Program-made: the position numbers and the translations under genes
In this document: positions 16,243-24,175 of the stretch, in pieces
Position numbering within the stretch: position 1 is the first letter of the stretch
Layout of the letters: every line of letters begins with the position of its first letter
The notes under the pieces: generated by a model
The model's input: the letters and a program-made list of their open reading frames with translations, nothing else
Told to the model about the DNA's origin: nothing
Database searches by the model: none
Assembly (NCBI RefSeq): GCF_001399675.1
Contig: NZ_LJCO01000076.1
Location: 1 to 43,179 of the forward strand
Reading direction: 5' to 3'
Source of the DNA: Paenalicyclobacillus ferrooxydans
Lineage (GTDB): Bacteria; Bacillota; Bacilli; Alicyclobacillales; Alicyclobacillaceae
Length of the DNA: 43,179 bases

Positions 16243-16290
16243 GTCGCCGCACTCGGCGACATGGGGTCCCGGTCAGGGACCCCATTTTTT
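16243..16290 (+). terminator. Tandem hairpins and intrinsic terminator between converging transcripts
   Basis: A perfect seven-bp hairpin (16243-16260, loop CACT) directly abuts a perfect ten-bp hairpin (ATGGGGTCCC, 16261-16270, pairing with 16276-16285) followed by six T on the plus strand. This is a strong intrinsic terminator for plus-strand transcription. Its T-tract overlaps the stop codon of the minus-strand yyaE-like gene, so the same two hairpins also form at the 3' end of that mRNA, there without a U-tract. Confidence 0.85.
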
Positions 16291-18286
16291 ATGCCTCCAA
16301 GACAAGGTTGCAAGAAACGTCGTACTGCGCAGTTTGGGACCCAAAGTCTGCGGAACGTACAGGTGTCAGTTGATTGATAGTCATTCCTCCGTTCCACCAA
16401 CCCGACTCCAATTTCACGGTATAAGGGTGCCCATCCTCAATCACTTTGATATAGACTCGCAATTCACCATACGGGGTTTGTAGTCGTGCATCGGCACCGG
16501 TCGATAGCCCTGTTTCCGCAGCAATGACTTCAGATATTTCGGCTGTGGGTCGGTTCGGCAGTTGCGGCCAATGACGGTGTTGTGAGTTCTCAGAGGTTCT
16601 TGGGTGAATTGTTAAAAGCGCATAGGGATATTGTGCACCTTTCGAATTAGAAACTGCCATCGATTCCTTTGGCTGCACGTATGAAGCCGTCAGTGACAGA
16701 CCGTCTCGTTGGGCAAACTTCGAGGCGAACTCAAACTTCTTGGATGGTGTGACAAAGACGCCATCGTTAAACGGCACGTCGGCAAGCGGGATCTGTAGAG
16801 TTCCATTGTTGCGCAGATCTTTAATGCCAAGGTTATGTCTGGAAAGCGGACGCAGCGCCCGTTCAAACCATTCCTCCAGCGGTTTATGCATATCGTCACC
16901 AAATCCGAGACGGTCTGCCAACAGTGCGAATATCTCGTGATCGGCTTTGGCCTCTCCTTCCGGGTCTATGACGCGGTTCGCAAACGTGATGTAAGGATGC
17001 CACATGGTGGAAAGTGATATGTCTTCTTCTTCAAATACTGTCGTACAAGGTAAGAAGTAGTCAGCCAACTCGGCAGTCGCTGTCATCATTGTGTCGAGCA
17101 CCACGATAGTCGGTATGGCAGCGTACGCCTTCAGTAAAGATTCTGTATTCGGTACCTGCGATACTGGATTGGTGCGTGTTACAAACATCAGGTCGATTGG
17201 GGGATCTGCGTTTATGATAGAGAGTGCTTGAGTCCCTCTTTCGAATTCTCGAACGTCAGCATTTTCCCGTCCTGTCAAGGCTGCCTCATCAATGAATTGA
17301 GTCATTTCTCGGTTGGCGTAATTCACTCCGCCTCCCTTTTTACCAATTTGCCCTGTGGCCGCAGCTAACGCGTCGATAGCTCGGATTGTATTGCCTCCGC
17401 CGGCATAACGCTGTAATCCAAGCCCAAGAAGCGTAGATAACGGTTGGGTCTTGCCGTACCAAGTTGCCAGTTCCTGAATGAGGTGCACAGGCACATTGGT
17501 CTCGGCACTAACAAAGTCAAGTGTAAAAGAGTCAAGATATGCGCTTAGCTCAGCAAAACCGATAGAGTTGTGATCAATAAATGTCTTGTCAATCCAGTCA
17601 TTGTCTCTGCAAATTCGCAGTGCACCAAGGGCTAAGGCACCGTCAGTGCCCGGGCGCGGCCGAATGAGAACACTTGCTTTGCGGTCAAGGTCAGTCGGCA
17701 ACGGATTGATGACCATGAGCTCAGCACCCTGTTCCATCGCTTCGCGGACAAACGGAACCATATGCATGTTGGTGACAGGCAGGTTTCTACCCCAAACGAC
17801 AATTCGTCGAGCGTGTCTCAGATCGGATGGATGGTGGCTCCTGGCCTGGCCAAAATCATAGGTTTGCGCCATCAGGCCCGCATCCCAACAGAGACTCCCA
17901 ACGGTTTCGGTACAACCGCCCAGTTGATAGAAAAACCGTTGATTGAGACTTTTCAAGATGGTCCCGGAACCCCAGTCGTAATTATGAAAGATAGAGTGGT
18001 GCCCGTGAGCGTCGAGTGCGTGTTGAATTTTCTCCGCGATCTCGGTTAGGGCGTCATCCCAGGTGATATCACACCAAACACCCTTCACCTTTTTTTTCGG
18101 GGTCAAAATCCGGTCAGGCGAGTACGTACGGTCAAGAATTCTTCGACCTCTGCTGCAGATGGTGCCTTTTGTCACAGGATGCGTTTCATCACCACGCAGA
18201 CTGACGATTTTGTTGTCTTTCACCACAGCTATCATGCTGCAGGCATCCCAACAGTCGAGTGGACATGCTGTCTTAATTTCCGTCAT
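16289..18286 (-). CDS. Molybdopterin-dependent oxidoreductase, YyaE-like
   Basis: This is a member of the DMSO-reductase/formate-dehydrogenase family that binds a bis-molybdopterin-guanine-dinucleotide cofactor. The N-terminus carries a [4Fe-4S] site: Cys8, Cys12, Cys16 (C-P-L-D-C-W-D-A-C) and Cys44 in T-I-C-S-R-G. The central molybdopterin domains and a C-terminal dinucleotide-binding beta-barrel (about 550-665) follow. Length 665 matches B. subtilis YyaE, which has the same neighbourhood. There is no Tat signal, so it is cytoplasmic. The substrate is unknown; the family contains formate, thiosulfate and other oxidoreductases. The ATG follows AGGAGGGC by four to five bases and lies inside the DUF951 gene, a 14-base overlap, so the two are coupled. 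Confidence 0.9.
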   Translation of the reverse strand: MTEIKTACPLDCWDACSMIAVVKDNKIVSLRGDETHPVTKGTICSRGRRILDRTYSPDRILTPKKKVKGVWCDITWDDALTEIAEKIQHALDAHGHHSIFHNYDWGSGTILKSLNQRFFYQLGGCTETVGSLCWDAGLMAQTYDFGQARSHHPSDLRHARRIVVWGRNLPVTNMHMVPFVREAMEQGAELMVINPLPTDLDRKASVLIRPRPGTDGALALGALRICRDNDWIDKTFIDHNSIGFAELSAYLDSFTLDFVSAETNVPVHLIQELATWYGKTQPLSTLLGLGLQRYAGGGNTIRAIDALAAATGQIGKKGGGVNYANREMTQFIDEAALTGRENADVREFERGTQALSIINADPPIDLMFVTRTNPVSQVPNTESLLKAYAAIPTIVVLDTMMTATAELADYFLPCTTVFEEEDISLSTMWHPYITFANRVIDPEGEAKADHEIFALLADRLGFGDDMHKPLEEWFERALRPLSRHNLGIKDLRNNGTLQIPLADVPFNDGVFVTPSKKFEFASKFAQRDGLSLTASYVQPKESMAVSNSKGAQYPYALLTIHPRTSENSQHRHWPQLPNRPTAEISEVIAAETGLSTGADARLQTPYGELRVYIKVIEDGHPYTVKLESGWWNGGMTINQLTPVRSADFGSQTAQYDVSCNLVLEA

Positions 18287-18491
18287 GGGTGCCCTCCTGA
18301 CGCTCGCCTTGAACCAGAACCTTTCGAATCACGCGGTCAAACCTCTGGCGCGGTATCAGGACGCTGTGGTCGCACTTCGTACACTTGACTCGAATATCCA
18401 TGCCCATACGGATGATACACCAACGATTTTCACCACATGCATGCGGCTTTTTGAGCGTCACGATGTCCCCAAGACCGTACACGACTGCCAT
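18273..18491 (-). CDS. DUF951 family small protein (YyzM-like)
   Basis: A 72-residue beta-rich protein of the DUF951 family, conserved in this position in many Bacillota and of unknown function. It starts with a short barrel-like segment (Y-G-L-G-D-I-V-T-L-K-K-P-H). It also carries the family features C-G-x-N-R-W and V-K-C-T-K-C, whose cysteines could bind metal or nucleic acid, followed by I-P-R-Q-R-F. The ATG has AAGGAG nine bases upstream, inside the end of the mscS-like gene. Its 3' end overlaps the start of the molybdopterin oxidoreductase by 14 bases, so mscS, DUF951 and yyaE form one coupled unit. Confidence 0.88.
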   Translation of the reverse strand: MAVVYGLGDIVTLKKPHACGENRWCIIRMGMDIRVKCTKCDHSVLIPRQRFDRVIRKVLVQGERQEGTHDGN

Positions 18492-18497
18492 CTCGGT

Positions 18498-19391
18498 TCA
18501 CTCCTTGTTCTGCGAGACTGTCATTTGCCGATTCGGAAAAATATCTGAGTGTTTAATCTCAATCACCCGTTGCGGCACCGGAATGTCTATCCCAGCTTCA
18601 TCAAAGGCCTCTTTGATCTTTAAATATGCCATCCTCTGAACCCCGTACTGCGTCATAGCTTTACAATCTGCTGTCGCCCGCAGCAGGATGTCATCCGCTT
18701 GCAAGGCTTGAACCCCAAGAACGTTGATGTCGCCGACAATGTTGGGATTCGTCGCTTTCATGTCCTGCATGGTGCGGTTCATAATCTCCATGGCCTGATT
18801 AATGTCCGTAGCGTAATTGACTCCGACATCAACCACCGCAAGAGAGTTGGTACGTGAGTAATTCGTAACCTGTTGAACCAAGCCATTCGGGATACTCTCC
18901 ACTTCACCAGTCCAAACCTGCAGACGTGTCAGGCGGATACCAATCTGTGTTATAGTTCCGGTCTGACCATTGATGGTGACGTAGTCGCCGACACCGTACT
19001 GGTCCTCAAAGAGAATAAAGAAACCAGTCAAAAGGTCCTTGATTACGCTTTGGGCTCCGAACCCTACTGCCAGCCCCGCGATCCCCGCACCGGCAAGTAA
19101 CGTCTGAATATGAAAACTCAGTATCTCGAGACTCATTAGGACAAAGATGAAATAGATGGTATAGCGGATGATGTTGTGCACCAGGGAAAGCAGCGTTTGT
19201 CGGCGTCGCTCGTCAATCTTGACTGCCCGGAACTGGAGTACCCGCCTTGAAGCCCTGGAGAGAACAGAGATTAAAATCCGCGCTGCAATAAAGAGGACTA
19301 CAATCTGCCCCACATCTCTCGCAACGGTGGTGAGAAGATCAGCGTGTTTGGAAGCATAGGCAAGGGTGAATTTCCATAGCTTGTCCCACAT
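18498..19391 (-). CDS. Small-conductance mechanosensitive channel, MscS family
   Basis: MscS-type channels open under membrane tension to release solutes after osmotic downshock. The protein has three membrane segments: about 28-48, 70-90 and the pore helix about 95-120. The pore helix reads A-G-A-G-I-A-G-L-A-V-G-F-G-A-Q-S-V-I-K-D, the Gly/Ala-packed TM3 of this family. The beta domain follows (V-G-D-Y-V-T-I-N-G-Q-T-G-T) and then a cytosolic cage. Length 297 fits the YkuT-like group. The ATG follows AAGGAGG by nine bases. An extended -10 element TGATATATT (TATATT at 19429-19434, minus strand) about 40 bases upstream is a plausible promoter. Confidence 0.95.
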   Translation of the reverse strand: MWDKLWKFTLAYASKHADLLTTVARDVGQIVVLFIAARILISVLSRASRRVLQFRAVKIDERRRQTLLSLVHNIIRYTIYFIFVLMSLEILSFHIQTLLAGAGIAGLAVGFGAQSVIKDLLTGFFILFEDQYGVGDYVTINGQTGTITQIGIRLTRLQVWTGEVESIPNGLVQQVTNYSRTNSLAVVDVGVNYATDINQAMEIMNRTMQDMKATNPNIVGDINVLGVQALQADDILLRATADCKAMTQYGVQRMAYLKIKEAFDEAGIDIPVPQRVIEIKHSDIFPNRQMTVSQNKE

Positions 19392-19543
19392 GAGACTTCC
19401 CCTCCTTCATCCCAGTTTGCCTCCCCTAAATATATCACAGGACTGCAGTTGGGGTTCGGGCACGACGACACAAGAGGGGCAGGTATATTTTGATACCTAG
19501 AGCACGCGTGCCTGACGTTCTTCGGAGGACGGGTCGCAATCAG

Positions 19544-20128
19544 CTAGGGTGTGTGAAAAAGCAATGCGTAGAGGTGCATGGCCACGGATTGCCCGATTAA
19601 GCCGGCGAGCCCTTGGAAGGGTCGAACCCAAGCTAGGTTTGCAAAGAGAGTGACGCTAAACACCCCCGTATACAAGGTACAAGTTAGGGCTGTGAAGACT
19701 GTGATCCATCTGGCGTCAAGCCGTACTTCCGGCGATTCTTCACCGAGGTCCCAGATTGCCCTTCTTAGGAAGACGATAACCGCAAACGTAACAAATACAG
19801 CGAGTGTAATCGCACAAAAAACCAAAACCTTTGCAACATGAATAGCAATCCAGTGCGTTTGCGTCATTGATGTGTCTACTGGCTGAGGCGGCACATAGTG
19901 GGCGAGTATGGACACAGCCTTCGCATTTGTTGTGATATTACGTTCAATCCAAAGAAAGGCGGGATGCGCAGGCGAGGCAAACCATCGAGAGACACGCCCT
20001 GATGTTTGCCATGCTGTATAGCCGGCAGCGAAGACACCCCCAGTGTACAGCAATGCGGTTTGAAGTCTTTTTTTAACGAGCCAAATAAAGCACCACGAAA
20101 GTTCCACGAGCAGTACAACGTCAATCAT
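19544..20128 (-). CDS. Uncharacterised integral membrane protein
   Basis: The family is not recognised with certainty. The chosen start (ATG at 20128, AGGGGG seven bases upstream) gives 194 residues with about four membrane helices: 1-18, 22-42, a pair near 95-120, and 143-192. The N-terminal M-I-D-V-V-L-L-V-E-L-S and the overall layout recall CvpA-type proteins, but the match is weak. It lies between mscS and the divergent yyaC. In B. subtilis yyaD, also a membrane protein, occupies a similar place, but I see no clear similarity to claim orthology. Confidence 0.65.
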   Translation of the reverse strand: MIDVVLLVELSWCFIWLVKKRLQTALLYTGGVFAAGYTAWQTSGRVSRWFASPAHPAFLWIERNITTNAKAVSILAHYVPPQPVDTSMTQTHWIAIHVAKVLVFCAITLAVFVTFAVIVFLRRAIWDLGEESPEVRLDARWITVFTALTCTLYTGVFSVTLFANLAWVRPFQGLAGLIGQSVAMHLYALLFHTP

Positions 20129-20227
20129 CGCTAGTCCCCCTACCAGACGAAGAAACCTTATAGGACAGGTATAGTTCACAGTACGCGTACGTATACTGGG
20201 AATATTCCGGCGTAGGAGGATGTTTGC

Positions 20228-20839
20228 GTGACCCATCCAACCGACCTGAACGAATTTTCGGCAGAAGCATTTGCTACGCAGCGTGTGTCATTCGAGGATG
20301 ACATGGCTGTCTTCATCCTCTCTAGAGCCATCGATCAAGTTTTGCAAAGCGCCTCTGGCAGGGACATCGTGATCGTCTGTGTCGGAACGGATCGTTCCAC
20401 AGGAGATGCGTTTGGACCCATTGTGGGCTCAAAACTCAGCGGCCTGAAGAGTGTTCGAGTTTATGGAAGTCTGGAGGAACCGGTACACGCGGTAAATCTT
20501 GCTGCTACCTTGGAGCAGATTCGCTGTGCCAATTTTCGCAATCCATTTATTTTGGCCATCGACGCCTGTCTAGGGAAGTTTGATCATGTAGGACAAATCA
20601 TCATTGAACGGGGTCCCCTTCGACCTGGGGCTGGAGTTAAAAAATCTTTGCCTGAATTCGGAGATTACACGATTACAGGAGTCGTCAACGTGAGTGGCTT
20701 TATGGAGTATTTTGTTTTGCAAAATACGCGACTAAACGTTGTCATGAAAATGAGTGACATTGTCGTTGAAGCACTGAAAGGTAGTTTGAGAAGGTATTAC
20801 AATCGGCAACGTCTTGTCAGCACAAGTGAGTACCCGTAA
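20228..20839 (+). CDS. yyaC: Spore protease-like protein YyaC (DUF1256)
   Basis: YyaC is a sporulation-associated protein whose fold is related to the germination protease GPR and the hydrogenase maturation protease HybD. Key features are G-T-D-R-S-T-G-D-A-F-G-P-I-V-G (about 53-67) and A-I-D-A-C-L-G (about 114-120), which hold the conserved acidic residues of this fold. Substrate and activity are unproven. Length 203 is normal. The start is GTG at 20228 with AGGAGG eight bases upstream. It is divergent from the neighbouring membrane protein, and the 99-base gap contains a sigma-E-like arrangement (GTATA and CGTATACT). That is only suggestive but fits a sporulation gene. Confidence 0.92.
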   Translation: MTHPTDLNEFSAEAFATQRVSFEDDMAVFILSRAIDQVLQSASGRDIVIVCVGTDRSTGDAFGPIVGSKLSGLKSVRVYGSLEEPVHAVNLAATLEQIRCANFRNPFILAIDACLGKFDHVGQIIIERGPLRPGAGVKKSLPEFGDYTITGVVNVSGFMEYFVLQNTRLNVVMKMSDIVVEALKGSLRRYYNRQRLVSTSEYP

Positions 20840-20881
20840 TCCGGTTAGACAAGGGGGCAAAGCTAGTGCATTCTCAGCAAG

Positions 20882-21796
20882 TCATTGTAGAGATTTAGGT
20901 TCGTCAACAGCAGAAACAGGAAGCAACACGCGGAGTTCCGGCACGACTTCTACCTCAGCGCACGCAGGACTGTCGTAGCATTCGCCGTCGTATTCTGCGG
21001 CTGTGAGCGGATATGAAAATTCAATGGTGAATCGCCGGGTTTTTAAATACGTCACAGACGGATCGGACACATGCGTTCCACGATAGATTTGTGGGAAAAG
21101 CCGAAGTATACCGAGTTTCGAGAGCCCAGTTGCGATGACCAAATCGAGTTGCCCGTCAGACGGACAGGCCGTCGGGGCAATTTTCATTCCGCCGCCAAAG
21201 AGGGCTCCATTCGCAATCGCAAAGATAGATGCATTGGTGAAGGAGTAGGTGACGTTATCTTCAGTGCGGACCGCCGCGTGAAACCAGCGGTGTTTCCAGA
21301 GTACCAGAGGTACGACAATTCCATAGCCCATGCGACCGACCCTTTTTAGCAAAGCATGCTTTTCAATCCAGTGCACCACCTCTGCATCAATGCCAAACCC
21401 AGCTAAATTAAAGACAGGGTTACCATTGATGCGAATCACATCAATGGTCTGAAGCGTTCCTCTGAGGAGCATATCCATCAGTGCATCAGAGTCAACTGGA
21501 AGTCCTAGATTTCGAGCCATATCATTCCCCGTACCACCAGGAACAATAGCTAGACCACAGCCAAGCCGAAGGGCCTCTTTGGCGGCGTAATGAGCCGAAC
21601 CGTCCCCGCCAACGCTCACCAAAATCGTTTCAGGGTCAAGGGCAGGAATAGTTTCATGGACATAGGACTTGGTCATGACCATAGGAATTCCCTCGATGGC
21701 CGCACGGTCTTCGAGGGAATTTGAAATGGTGGACCAAATGTTTAATGCTTTGCCGCGACCTGCAGCGGGGTTCACAATGAAATGGAATCTTCGCAT
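20882..21796 (-). CDS. Diacylglycerol/lipid kinase family protein
   Basis: This protein belongs to the DagK/YegS/BmrU lipid-kinase family, which phosphorylates diacylglycerol or related lipids at the membrane surface. Motifs: F-I-V-N-P-A-A-G-R-G-K near the start, the nucleotide-binding V-S-V-G-G-D-G-S (about 77-84, Ser replacing the usual Thr) and P-G-G-T-G-N-D-M-A-R. The second beta-sandwich domain has G-G-G-M-K-I-A-P and the C-terminal D-G-E. Length 304 is typical. I chose ATG at 21796, with AAGG upstream; GTG at 21802 is possible. It is convergent with yyaC. The exact lipid substrate cannot be read from sequence. Confidence 0.9.
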   Translation of the reverse strand: MRRFHFIVNPAAGRGKALNIWSTISNSLEDRAAIEGIPMVMTKSYVHETIPALDPETILVSVGGDGSAHYAAKEALRLGCGLAIVPGGTGNDMARNLGLPVDSDALMDMLLRGTLQTIDVIRINGNPVFNLAGFGIDAEVVHWIEKHALLKRVGRMGYGIVVPLVLWKHRWFHAAVRTEDNVTYSFTNASIFAIANGALFGGGMKIAPTACPSDGQLDLVIATGLSKLGILRLFPQIYRGTHVSDPSVTYLKTRRFTIEFSYPLTAAEYDGECYDSPACAEVEVVPELRVLLPVSAVDEPKSLQ

Positions 21797-21851
21797 ATAC
21801 ACCTTCGCCCAACGAGATTCAAACTATGGTTTGACCAACAAAGTGCAGAAG

Positions 21852-22355
21852 TTAGACCAGTTGTTTTGGGACCTTGTGTTTGGACAAGGACACCACTTCA
21901 GATTCTTCACTCGTCAGCGGATACGTTGATTGGCCTTCAACAACCGGCTTCCCGTATGTACGGGATTCCTCTCTGCCGTAAATCGACGAGAGAACCACCC
22001 CTGTTTGCGTATCATCCAACAGGGCGATGGAGAAACTCAGGTCACTCCCTGTGTCTGAAAAGGCATTGTAACGTTTGATTGATGGGGTTCCGATTTTTGT
22101 TCGAAGTGCGGTCTCCATCGCCCGGACGTTCGCCGCCACATTCGCTAGTGACTCCTCGGCTTCTCGAACTTTGTCAATCGTTTGTGCGTACACAGCCTCT
22201 AAGTCAGCAGTTTGATGAATGCCTTGCCAGCGCTTAAACTGACGACGCATTTTGGACTTCTGTGCAGACGACACAAGGAAGAGCACGAAATTGAGTATGG
22301 CGATTGCGCTTAGGACAATCAACCAAAGTATCATGGTTTCACTGGACAGCTTCAT
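21852..22355 (-). CDS. DUF4446 family protein
   Basis: A 167-residue protein of the DUF4446 family of Bacillota, of unknown function. One N-terminal membrane helix (about 8-29) precedes a charged, probably coiled-coil segment (about 33-85). A compact domain with the family core R-Y-N-A-F-S-D-T-G-S-D-L-S-F-S-I-A-L-L-D and G-V-V-L-S-S-I-Y-G-R-E follows. The helix and coiled coil suggest a membrane-tethered cytosolic protein. The family is often encoded beside parB, as here. Confidence 0.88.
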   Translation of the reverse strand: MKLSSETMILWLIVLSAIAILNFVLFLVSSAQKSKMRRQFKRWQGIHQTADLEAVYAQTIDKVREAEESLANVAANVRAMETALRTKIGTPSIKRYNAFSDTGSDLSFSIALLDDTQTGVVLSSIYGREESRTYGKPVVEGQSTYPLTSEESEVVSLSKHKVPKQLV

Positions 22356-22531
22356 GCGGCGTTACTCCAATCCCAAATAGTGAATCGCAAGATCATAGGT
22401 ACTGGATTTCCAATTCCCGAACCATAGTATGCGGCAAAAACAAGATTGTCTTCACAGGCAAATTCTGCAGTTTTAGGCGAGCGAGTAAGCAGTTTCTTTC
22501 GCAGCGTTGATCTGGTGAATCACCCTTGGCA

Positions 22532-23278
22532 TCAACCATGGTACAGGTGGACGATGGAGAGCAGTGTAGTCAAGTGAGGAGCCCACCACTTCAGCAATGC
22601 TGCGACAAACATTGCCGGAAGCAGGTTGCCCACTGCCAGTTTTTTGAGTCCCAGGAGGTTAATCCCGATTGCAGCGATTAACAATCCACCGGTGGCTGTC
22701 ATGCACGAAATCACCGCCTGATTTTGCAGGTCAGCTCCAAACAAATGTGCAATGGTTGCGATTCCGCCTTCGTACAGCACAACCGGCAGCACTGAAAAAA
22801 CAACCCCAACTCCGAGCGTTGACGCAAAAACAGTTGAAGACACAAAATCTAAAAGAGACTTTGCGTACAGCGTTCGATGGACATCAGTCAGACCACTTTG
22901 AATAGCCCCCACAATAGCCATTGAGCCCACACAGAACACCAAACTAGCGGTCACAAAAGCTTCTGCTGTACGACTCGTATCCGAACGAACGAACTTGCGT
23001 TGCACCCAATCCCCCATACGGTTCAGCAAACCATCAATATTAATCCATTCACCGAGCAGAGCCCCAATGACCAAACTAATAATAATGATTAGAATGTCTC
23101 CAGTATCGCCAAGCGCCATCGAGAGACCGATTAACAGCACCGCCAACGATAGACCTTGCATCACCGTGGAGTGAAAACGAGGCGGAACCTTCGGCATCAG
23201 AAGGCCGAGTCCTGTGCCGATGAGAATCGCCGCCCCATTGACTAAAGTGCCTAACAAATACACAGATGTCTGCACCAC
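22532..23278 (-). CDS. DUF554 family membrane protein (YdfK/YqgA-like)
   Basis: A 248-residue polytopic membrane protein of the DUF554 family, possible transporters of unknown substrate. It starts L-G-T-L-V-N-G-A-A-I-L-I-G-T-G-L-G, the usual N-terminal signature, followed by about six to seven helices and the I-G-A-L-L-G-E-W-I-N-I-D segment. It begins at GTG 23278 (or the adjacent GTG at 23275); the ribosome site is weak. It follows parB by 48 bases and is likely co-transcribed with parAB. The end lies 176 bases from DUF4446; nothing recognisable fills that gap. Confidence 0.9.
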   Translation of the reverse strand: MVQTSVYLLGTLVNGAAILIGTGLGLLMPKVPPRFHSTVMQGLSLAVLLIGLSMALGDTGDILIIIISLVIGALLGEWINIDGLLNRMGDWVQRKFVRSDTSRTAEAFVTASLVFCVGSMAIVGAIQSGLTDVHRTLYAKSLLDFVSSTVFASTLGVGVVFSVLPVVLYEGGIATIAHLFGADLQNQAVISCMTATGGLLIAAIGINLLGLKKLAVGNLLPAMFVAALLKWWAPHLTTLLSIVHLYHG

Positions 23279-23326
23279 CCTGCAAGATACACTTCAAGTG
23301 AATATACAAATGAGTCTTTATCGAGA

Positions 23327-24175
23327 CTATTGCATTTTTGTTGCAATAAGTCCTAGAATACGTTCCAAGTCATCACGTGAGAAATATTCAATTTCAATCT
23401 TGCCTCGCTTTTTTCCTTGCAAGATTTTGACCGATGTCCCAAGATATCTACGGAACTCATCTTCGTACAATTGAACGTTCGGATCCTTTTTGACCTTTGT
23501 TTCACGTGAAACATTCTTTTCTGGATTGTACACGAGCGACTCAAGCTTACGTACACTCATTTCCTGTTGAACAACCAGATCTGCAAGCTGACTTTGTTTC
23601 TTAGCATTATCCACGGCCAATAACGCACGGGCATGCCCCATCGACAATGTTCCACGTGAAACATATTGTTGTACTGAGGAGGGTAATTGGAGCAACCGCA
23701 ACATATTCGCAACATGACTCCGACTTTGGCCTACACGACGAGCAAGTTGCTCTTGCGTCATATTCGCCTTCTCCATCAGATTGGCATATGCCTCAGCAAT
23801 CTCCAGGGCGTTGAGGTCCTCTCGCTGAAGATTCTCAATCACAGCCACTTCCATTAATTCGACTTCCGAGAATTCTCTAACCACTACTGGGACTCGCTCT
23901 AACCCCACCAGTTGCGCTGCGCGAAACCGCCGTTCACCAGCAACAATGTCATAACCCTTGACTTTGCTCTTTCGAACAATCAGTGGCTGTATAATCCCGT
24001 GTTGCTCAATGGATTCCGCCAATTCCTTTAGTTTCTCCTGATTAAACTCTCGCCTCGGCTGGTAGGGATTCGGACGAAGTTCCTCAATTGCCACCTCGTG
24101 AACTGCATCGGCTTCGGTGACATTCAATTGTGGGATTAATGCCTCAAGACCTTTGCCGAGCCCTTTCTTAACCAC
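23327..24175 (-). CDS. parB: Chromosome-partitioning protein ParB (Spo0J)
   Basis: ParB is a CTP-dependent clamp that loads at parS sites, spreads on DNA, recruits SMC and stimulates ParA. The N-terminal CTP-binding domain contains P-N-P-Y-Q-P-R-R and G-E-R-R-F-R-A-A (about 80-87). The HTH centre follows (L-A-R-R-V-G-Q-S-R-S-H-V-A-N) and a C-terminal dimerisation domain ends the protein. Length 282 is normal. The GTG start overlaps the end of parA by eight bases. Two parS sites are embedded in its own coding sequence, as seen in other Bacillota, where they nucleate ParB near the origin. Confidence 0.98.
   Translation of the reverse strand: MVKKGLGKGLEALIPQLNVTEADAVHEVAIEELRPNPYQPRREFNQEKLKELAESIEQHGIIQPLIVRKSKVKGYDIVAGERRFRAAQLVGLERVPVVVREFSEVELMEVAVIENLQREDLNALEIAEAYANLMEKANMTQEQLARRVGQSRSHVANMLRLLQLPSSVQQYVSRGTLSMGHARALLAVDNAKKQSQLADLVVQQEMSVRKLESLVYNPEKNVSRETKVKKDPNVQLYEDEFRRYLGTSVKILQGKKRGKIEIEYFSRDDLERILGLIATKMQ
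23498..23513. promoter_or_regulatory. parS site, perfect consensus
   Basis: The 16-base palindrome TGTTTCACGTGAAACA matches the parS consensus at every position. It lies inside the parB coding sequence about 9.5 kb from the dnaA-proximal origin and should be a ParB loading site. Confidence 0.97.
23648..23663. promoter_or_regulatory. parS site, one mismatch
   Basis: TGTTCCACGTGAAACA differs from the parS consensus only by C for T at position 5. It lies 150 bases from the perfect site in the same gene, giving a closely spaced parS pair. Confidence 0.93.

Noticed and set aside
16195-16377. Cys-containing plus-strand frame running through the terminator
   Set aside because: No ribosome site, and it crosses the strong terminator into the antisense of yyaE.
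23365-23385. Third parS-like CACGTG sequence near the end of parB
   Set aside because: Only the core CACGTGA matches; the outer arms differ at several positions.
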